Assembly (NCBI GenBank): GCA_018238825.1
Contig: JABCSP010000062.1
Span: forward strand, 1-9,669
From: Candidatus Thorarchaeota archaeon
Lineage (GTDB): Archaea; Asgardarchaeota; Thorarchaeia; Thorarchaeales; Thorarchaeaceae
Reading direction: 5' to 3'
Length of the DNA: 9,669 nucleotides
Of this stretch, positions 1-4,542 are shown piece by piece. Within the stretch, counting starts at the first letter, position 1. Every line of letters begins with the position of its first letter. The notes under the pieces are model-generated. The model saw only the letters and a program-made list of their open reading frames with translations, was not told where the DNA came from and did no database searches. A program made the position numbers and the translations under genes.

Positions 1-2252
1 GCCATTGCTTCCTTAGCTGTATAACGCTCCGTTATGTCACGAACAACAACAACGACACTCTTCTCATCTTCGTGGGGACTCATATTTGCAGAAAACCATC
101 GAATCTCGTCACCAATCGGTAAAGCGTAATCCATTGATTCATTTTGTCTTATTTTTCTCACTCTTTGAACGCAATTAAGGTAGTTTGAAGCAACTTCTTG
201 TGGTAGAGCTTCTGAAACATGTTGACCAATGTATGTATCGGGGTCAGTGTAATGAATGTCGGGGTTTCCTGTGTATGTTTCGACAAATTTGTCACTTTCA
301 TCAAGAACTATTACCAAATCATACATTGATTGAAGAAGCGTTCTTCCTCGTGCTTCACTCTCACGCAACCCATCTTCCATCTCTCTACGTTTTGTGATAT
401 TGACAATGGAAATTTGAATTGCTGGGGCTCCTTGACATTCAATTCTTCCCGCAGATAACTCAATCCATATCTGAGCGCCTTCTTTAGAAAATAAACGTGC
501 TACGATAAAATCATCACGAGGTTGCTCTCTGAATGCAGCTCTTAGATAATTTTGAAAAGGTTCTATATCATCAATATGTAAAAGACTTGTGAGTTCATTA
601 CTATCCATAGATTGTAGTTCAGCGATTGTATAACCCAGCATACTTGCGAATTCAGTATTAGCAAATTGTATAGTCAAGGATTCAACTTGTAATATCGCAA
701 TCCCGATCATAGACTGCTCCACTATTGTTCTATAATTCGATTCTTCTTCCAGCAATGCTTGCTTTGCATTGACTCTTTCTGTGATATCTCTCATGATACT
801 CTGGAAATGGAGTGGATTTTCATCATCATCTCTTACAAGTGAAATATTGATATCGACAGTGATTTCATCCCCATTCTTCTTTCGAATTGTGTGTTCGTAA
901 ATTGGTAGAATCTTTCCATTTAACAAATCAGAAAGACGACTATGACTGTCCTCAACTTCTCGATTAGCAACAGGTTCTACAATACTTCTTTTCTTCAATT
1001 CATCAACAGTATATCCAAGAAGCTCCGTGGCTTGGTGATTCGCATCAATATGATTGCCTTCAAGGTCAATGATGAAAACTGCGTCATTGTTCTGTTGGAA
1101 TAGTGCTCTATATCGCTGTTCAGATATCTTCTGAGCTTCTTCAATTTGCTTTCGTTCAGTTGTGTCCCATAAGAACGAACATAGAATAGGTCCTTTGGAT
1201 GAGGGAATCTTGAATGCTTGTTGTTCAAATTGAAGAAGTGAACCAGTAGTAGGATGTATGAACTTACCCTGAGTAATTTTATCCAACCAAGGTGCTTCCC
1301 CAGTTTCAAAGAATGAGGAAATAGAGAGTTCGACGCGCTTCTGAAATTCAGGAGATTTATTACTCCCAGCCATCAAAAATATGTGTACTTCCCAATATGG
1401 ATTATTCATTATTTCATTTCTATTTACACCTAAATATTTCTCAAAGGACTGGTTAACTGCGCTTATGTTCCCGTTCTCATCAGTAAGCACAATGCAATCT
1501 TTTGCATTTTCAAATATTCCTCGGAATCGCTCTTCACTCTCTAGTAGATCTTTTTCTGTTTGAACTCGTTCGGTAATATCAATAGAAGTAATTACTACTG
1601 CTACTATACTATCTTGCTGGCGTATTGGACTAATACGTAAAACAAACCATCTTGTTGGTTCATTAGGCATATCTTCAGATATTTCAAGGGAGCCGACGAC
1701 TCCTTCCTCAAATACAACATTTATCACATCCCTTAAGGCATCATGGAATTCTGCGTTGATTCCATCCAGAGCAGACCGACCAATGATTTGCTCAGGAGCG
1801 AGACCCATCATTGCGGTGCTAATATACTGAATCTTTAGATCACGTCCAACAACCATCCGGTGGGGTGATGCCAGATCTAGAGCTTTCAGAAAATCAGAAC
1901 TAAGTCGATAGTCACCATAATCAATCTTTGTTAGTAGAATATACCATCTCTGTGTATCATCAGCCAGAGATTTCACTGTGAGCTCTGCTGTAGCATCTTC
2001 TCTGTTCTTAGTCAACAAAGTGACTTCTTTTTCATGGATGTGTTCATCAAGAACGAAGTCGTTTCCGTCCATCTTGAATAATGAGTGATACGAAACCCCA
2101 GAGAGTTCATCGTGACTATAGCCAAGCATTTCAGCAAGTTGATCATGCACATACGGAATTCTGCCTTTGGTGTCCAGGACACCAAAACCTTGACCAATCT
2201 GTTCTGTAAGATCTTCGACCTTTAGAAACTCGGTCCATGATAGTTGACTCAT
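1..2252 (-). CDS. Multi-PAS sensor protein, N-terminal part (probable sensor histidine kinase); runs off the left edge
   Basis: The frame stays open from the ATG at 2252 to base 1, giving 750 residues with no stop. Six PAS-type modules can be seen in tandem, at about residues 12-110, 112-228, 243-366, 380-493, 505-620 and 634-742. Five end in the typical PAS/PAC exit motif: IDITERV (224-230), DTTERK (363-368), RDITERV (488-494), NITKRR (618-623) and RDITERY (738-744). Short charged linkers such as LLESEERFR lead into the next module. The fourth and fifth have the classic LLGYT / MLGYT core. The sixth resembles the PAS_4 type, with YIGQHVSEALP. No signal peptide or membrane helix is visible, so the visible part should be cytoplasmic and sense small ligands, redox state or light. 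Such arrays usually end in HisKA/HATPase domains, but that part is outside the window, so the kinase call is inference. A Shine-Dalgarno lies six bases before the ATG. Confidence 0.9.
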   Translation of the reverse strand, partial: MSQLSWTEFLKVEDLTEQIGQGFGVLDTKGRIPYVHDQLAEMLGYSHDELSGVSYHSLFKMDGNDFVLDEHIHEKEVTLLTKNREDATAELTVKSLADDTQRWYILLTKIDYGDYRLSSDFLKALDLASPHRMVVGRDLKIQYISTAMMGLAPEQIIGRSALDGINAEFHDALRDVINVVFEEGVVGSLEISEDMPNEPTRWFVLRISPIRQQDSIVAVVITSIDITERVQTEKDLLESEERFRGIFENAKDCIVLTDENGNISAVNQSFEKYLGVNRNEIMNNPYWEVHIFLMAGSNKSPEFQKRVELSISSFFETGEAPWLDKITQGKFIHPTTGSLLQFEQQAFKIPSSKGPILCSFLWDTTERKQIEEAQKISEQRYRALFQQNNDAVFIIDLEGNHIDANHQATELLGYTVDELKKRSIVEPVANREVEDSHSRLSDLLNGKILPIYEHTIRKKNGDEITVDINISLVRDDDENPLHFQSIMRDITERVNAKQALLEEESNYRTIVEQSMIGIAILQVESLTIQFANTEFASMLGYTIAELQSMDSNELTSLLHIDDIEPFQNYLRAAFREQPRDDFIVARLFSKEGAQIWIELSAGRIECQGAPAIQISIVNITKRREMEDGLRESEARGRTLLQSMYDLVIVLDESDKFVETYTGNPDIHYTDPDTYIGQHVSEALPQEVASNYLNCVQRVRKIRQNESMDYALPIGDEIRWFSANMSPHEDEKSVVVVVRDITERYTAKEAM

Positions 2253-2257
2253 CTGAG

Positions 2258-2264
2258 TATCACC
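2258..2264 (-). promoter_or_regulatory. Shine-Dalgarno of the multi-PAS gene
   Basis: The minus strand reads GGGTGAT, then six bases (ACTCAG), then ATG at 2252. GGTGAT matches the anti-Shine-Dalgarno end of 16S rRNA at good spacing and supports this start. Confidence 0.6.
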
Positions 2265-2310
2265 CTTGTGTTGTATCTTCATATTCGTTAGTAATGAAAC
2301 GAATAGTCTA

Positions 2311-2400
2311 ACACATATTACGGTTCAGAAGAGAATATTTACATATTTAATGTTAATTAGTTTAAGAATAACTAAATTATATTGGTTACCATTAAATATT
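2311..2400 (-). promoter_or_regulatory. AT-rich promoter region of the multi-PAS gene
   Basis: This stretch is much richer in A and T than the flanking genes. On the minus strand it holds several TATA-like runs, for example TTAAATATG and TAAATATTC around 2334-2352 and ATATTTAAT near 2391-2399. A start about 25 bases downstream of the first group would leave a leader of about 60 bases before the Shine-Dalgarno. Which run is the true TATA box cannot be decided by eye. Confidence 0.4.
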
Positions 2401-2427
2401 GTAACTCGTTGATTAATGGAAAGAGTG

Positions 2428-2459
2428 GCAAGCTGGTATAGTAAATATATCCAGCTTGC
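2428..2459. terminator. Inverted repeat, probable transcript-end hairpin after the MBL hydrolase gene
   Basis: The arms GCAAGCTGG (2428-2436) and CCAGCTTGC (2451-2459) are perfect 9-base inverted repeats around a 14-base AT-rich loop. The stem can extend by TATA/TATA after a one-base bulge. It lies 14 bases beyond the stop of the MBL gene, and on the minus strand is followed by the pyrimidine-rich CACTCTTTCC. This suggests a terminator or mRNA 3'-end stabiliser. A clean oligo-T tract is missing, so a dyad binding site upstream of the PAS gene remains possible. Confidence 0.5.
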
Positions 2460-2473
2460 ATTAAAGACGTTGA

Positions 2474-3283
2474 TTATAATTCGAATGTATATTTTGTCCA
2501 GTAATCAAGAACTAATGGTGTGCAATCGGTATTCTCTTCTACATCATCACCATAGGATGCAATCCAGGCGTCATGTACACCTTCACCATAATGCATTGGA
2601 ATGAAGTAATCTGGTTGGATTCTTTCCAGAGCTTGAACTACCTCATATTGAGCCATAGTTTGACAACCAGGTCCAAGTGGCAAGAAAGCAAGATCAATTG
2701 TTCCTGTCAAATCATAATATTCTAGGAGGTTCTTAGAATCCCCTGAGTGAAATATGGTGAAGTTACCTATAGTAATTATGTAACTAGTCCAATTTGCCTC
2801 TATAGGGTGACTAGCTGGGTATCCCTGAACTGCAAGTGTGTACATGTAGAAGGCAGTAATATTGATATCACCAATCATCACAGTATCTTCAGGTACAACA
2901 CCTGTTGCCCCGTAGGTAGCACATTCCGCAGACATGTTTGAGGGAAAGATGAATTCTGTAGATTCAGTTTCAATGATGTCAAGTGAGGTCGGTTCATAAT
3001 GGTCTCCATGAGGATGAGTGACCAGTACAATGTCAGCAGGATAATCGGCAAAAGTGCTATTCAATTGAATCGGATCAATATAGATTCGAGTTTCGTTTGT
3101 TTCTATCATTACACCGGCATTTGTCAGAAGTGTTACATTTAGTGTTGAAGGAAGAACTCCAGTATCTGGAGGATCCTGTGGGGGATTATTTACAAATTGA
3201 AGGGCCATTACTGCTGTGGCAGCAACGCCAATGAGAAGAATGACCATAATAGCAATAGTTCGTGAATTATTCTGGATTGACAT
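2474..3283 (-). CDS. Membrane-anchored extracellular MBL-fold metal-dependent hydrolase (UlaG-like)
   Basis: This 269-residue protein has an uncleaved signal or anchor helix at residues 10-31 and a short Pro/Asp-rich linker (33-45), followed by a metallo-beta-lactamase domain. Metal-site motifs are present in order: THPHGDH (89-95), H159 in the ASHPIE segment, HSGD (179-182) and a final H231 in IPMHYGE. The spacing resembles the UlaG-like branch annotated as L-ascorbate-6-phosphate lactonase-like hydrolases. That branch is functionally broad, so the substrate is unknown. Seven N-x-S/T sequons (N49, N63, N75, N116, N141, N164, N174) lie beyond the helix, which fits an outside location with glycosylation. 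The gene sits 84 bases downstream of the five-helix membrane protein on the same strand and may be cotranscribed with it. A TATA-like element close to the ATG suggests an additional or own, nearly leaderless, start. The fold is certain; the function is not. Confidence 0.9.
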   Translation of the reverse strand: MSIQNNSRTIAIMVILLIGVAATAVMALQFVNNPPQDPPDTGVLPSTLNVTLLTNAGVMIETNETRIYIDPIQLNSTFADYPADIVLVTHPHGDHYEPTSLDIIETESTEFIFPSNMSAECATYGATGVVPEDTVMIGDINITAFYMYTLAVQGYPASHPIEANWTSYIITIGNFTIFHSGDSKNLLEYYDLTGTIDLAFLPLGPGCQTMAQYEVVQALERIQPDYFIPMHYGEGVHDAWIASYGDDVEENTDCTPLVLDYWTKYTFEL

Positions 3284-3310
3284 ACTTCGCCATAGAATAG
3301 GAGAACGTGA

Positions 3311-3318
3311 ATTAAAAG
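3311..3318 (-). promoter_or_regulatory. TATA-like element of the MBL hydrolase gene
   Basis: CTTTTAAT on the minus strand lies about 28-35 bases before the ATG at 3283. At the usual archaeal TATA-to-start distance, transcription would begin within a few bases of the ATG, giving a nearly leaderless mRNA. No Shine-Dalgarno is seen before this ATG, which is consistent. The match to the archaeal consensus is modest. Confidence 0.35.
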
Positions 3319-3367
3319 ACGTGGTTGACGCAACTTTTAGTAAAATCCGGCACTAGGAGGTCCTGCT

Positions 3368-3985
3368 CTAATCTTTTTTCTCTTTATCCCACCAATCCTT
3401 GTCTTCATCCAATTCGGTCCATTCAGAGGTGCCCTTTGGTTTTGGAATATAGCGGAGTACCAAAAGGCCAGCAATCAAGAGAATTGGAATTGGGATTGAT
3501 ATTATTACTGCGAGACCGGGATTTAGCAAACATATAGGAACCAATAACAGACTGATGAGGGGAAATTGTAATTCACCTAAAATTCCTGTAATCACCACAC
3601 GCTTTCTTGATGTTGTTCCAAGATAATATTTGTAGACTTGATAGACGAAAACTAATCTAAGGAACATGAATGGAAGACCTACCAGGAAGAAAGTGAAGCT
3701 GAGCATAAAACTTCCAAGTTCCCATGACATTCCAACTAGGTAGATTTGCCCAAGCTCAAGGTACATGTTAAGATTTGATGGACCAAACAATGCAATAAGT
3801 AAAAGAGAAACAATTAGCACTGTAAGACTTGGTTTCATCGAGCTTGTATCCAGATTTTTTTGTGATTGACTCTGTCTGTGGAGAATATATGTGAAGAGTC
3901 CTATTAGCACAATGAAGAGGAAGATATCCGTTATCAGAGGGACCACGCCAGGCGTAGATGGTGGAATATCTGTTGTTATCTGCAT
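3368..3985 (-). CDS. Unrecognised membrane protein, five predicted helices and an acidic C-terminal tail
   Basis: I do not recognise this 205-residue protein. Hydrophobic segments lie at about residues 14-36, 53-69, 90-117 (long, with aromatic residues and Arg110), 130-154 and 157-179. They are joined by a Ser/Gln/Lys-rich loop (37-51) and a basic loop (TTSRKRV, 124-130). The C-terminus (181-205) is a charged tail carrying WTELDED and DWWDKEKK. The odd number of helices would put the two ends on opposite sides; the basic loops at 37-51 and 119-129 conflict about orientation, so topology is unsettled. No catalytic or transporter signature is visible. The start is supported by AGGAG eight bases before the ATG. 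It lies upstream of the MBL hydrolase on the same strand, so a joint membrane role is possible but only inferred from adjacency. It is likely restricted to relatives of this lineage. Confidence 0.75.
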   Translation of the reverse strand: MQITTDIPPSTPGVVPLITDIFLFIVLIGLFTYILHRQSQSQKNLDTSSMKPSLTVLIVSLLLIALFGPSNLNMYLELGQIYLVGMSWELGSFMLSFTFFLVGLPFMFLRLVFVYQVYKYYLGTTSRKRVVITGILGELQFPLISLLLVPICLLNPGLAVIISIPIPILLIAGLLVLRYIPKPKGTSEWTELDEDKDWWDKEKKD

Positions 3986-3993
3986 CTCTCAGG

Positions 3994-3998
3994 CTCCT
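3994..3998 (-). promoter_or_regulatory. Shine-Dalgarno of the five-helix membrane protein gene
   Basis: AGGAG on the minus strand, with eight bases to the ATG at 3985. This is a good match and spacing and fixes the start. Confidence 0.65.
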
Positions 3999-4028
3999 AA
4001 ACGACTGAATTGTCAATTATCTGAAATG

Positions 4029-4035
4029 TATTAAT
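4029..4035 (-). promoter_or_regulatory. TATA-like element of the five-helix membrane protein gene
   Basis: ATTAATA on the minus strand, centred 47 bases before the ATG. Transcription about 26 bases downstream would give a leader of about 20 bases that contains the AGGAG site, so the geometry is coherent. The element lies in a 130-base divergent intergenic region shared with the TPR gene. Confidence 0.4.
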
Positions 4036-4072
4036 CTCTATGCTATTCAGCACGAGGTTAGTTAGAATCCTC

Positions 4073-4082
4073 AAGCTTATGA
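4073..4082 (+). promoter_or_regulatory. TATA-like element of the TPR gene
   Basis: AAGCTTATGA on the plus strand, centred about 38 bases before the ATG at 4116. The predicted transcription start falls near 4104, which favours the ATG over the TTG at 4104. The same AAGCTTAT core forms the TATA region of the S8 protease gene at 7475-7485 on the other strand. Confidence 0.4.
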
Positions 4083-4115
4083 GAGAGAACATCTAAAGTA
4101 GATTTGGTAAAAAAC

Positions 4116-4448
4116 ATGGATTCGAAAGAGAGGTTCCAGCAGGGGAAAGAGGCAATGATGGAAGGTCGTATTGAGGATGCAATCAAGGCTTTCGATAAGT
4201 CTACTAGTTTAGATCCATCTTCATTCGATGCATGGTGGTCTCTAGCTAGTGCCTGCAATATACTTGGAACACAGATTGAAGGAGAAAATGACTATGCTCG
4301 AGCTAATCTGTACAAAATCAAAGCGGCATACTCGTTTAGTCGTGCAACGAGAGCGGATCCAAATGATGTAAGAGTTCCTAAAGCAGATGCATATGCAGAC
4401 ACCATTCGTGAAGCTCAAAAGAGCAAGAAAGAACTTGGGCGTTTCTAA
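4116..4448 (+). CDS. Small TPR-repeat protein
   Basis: A 110-residue soluble, mostly helical protein with two tetratricopeptide repeats. TPR1 (about 3-36) fits the consensus: G10, G17, A22, F26, S29 and P34. TPR2 (about 37-84) has W40 and L43 in helix A, then A70, F74, A77 and P82 in helix B. The second repeat carries about 14 extra residues (around 53-66, GENDYARANLY) between its helices. The charged C-terminus QKSKKELGRF ends the protein. TPRs bind peptides and scaffold complexes; the partner here is unknown. The frame allows a TTG start at 4104, four codons earlier, but neither start has a clear Shine-Dalgarno, so I chose the ATG on codon preference and promoter position. It is the only plus-strand gene, divergent from the membrane protein and convergent with the S8 protease. 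Confidence 0.8.
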   Translation: MDSKERFQQGKEAMMEGRIEDAIKAFDKSTSLDPSSFDAWWSLASACNILGTQIEGENDYARANLYKIKAAYSFSRATRADPNDVRVPKADAYADTIREAQKSKKELGRF

Positions 4449-4486
4449 AATCATTAAGAATTCAATTCGATTTACTAGTTCTAGAG

Positions 4487-4492
4487 AAAAAA
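4487..4492 (-). terminator. Oligo-T terminator of the S8 protease gene
   Basis: The minus strand reads CTTCTTTTTTCTC about 50 bases after the TAG stop of the protease. Archaeal polymerases terminate at such T-runs without needing a hairpin, and none is seen. The 94-base convergent gap shows no matching T-run for the plus-strand TPR gene. Confidence 0.5.
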
Positions 4493-4542
4493 GAAGTGAA
4501 GAAGCTCAAGACACAAGTGCCCTGAACCTCATCTATTGATAT

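Noticed and set aside
2416..2604. Plus-strand frame with a His-rich segment, overlapping the MBL gene end
   Set aside because: Most of it is antisense to the well-supported MBL coding region, and its first part crosses the hairpin.
3374..3379. T6 run on the plus strand as a terminator
   Set aside because: It lies inside the membrane protein gene, where the other strand encodes Lys codons of the tail; no plus-strand gene ends before it.
4104..4115. TTG start for the TPR gene, four codons upstream
   Set aside because: No Shine-Dalgarno, and the predicted transcription start lies about there; ATG at 4116 preferred, though not proven.
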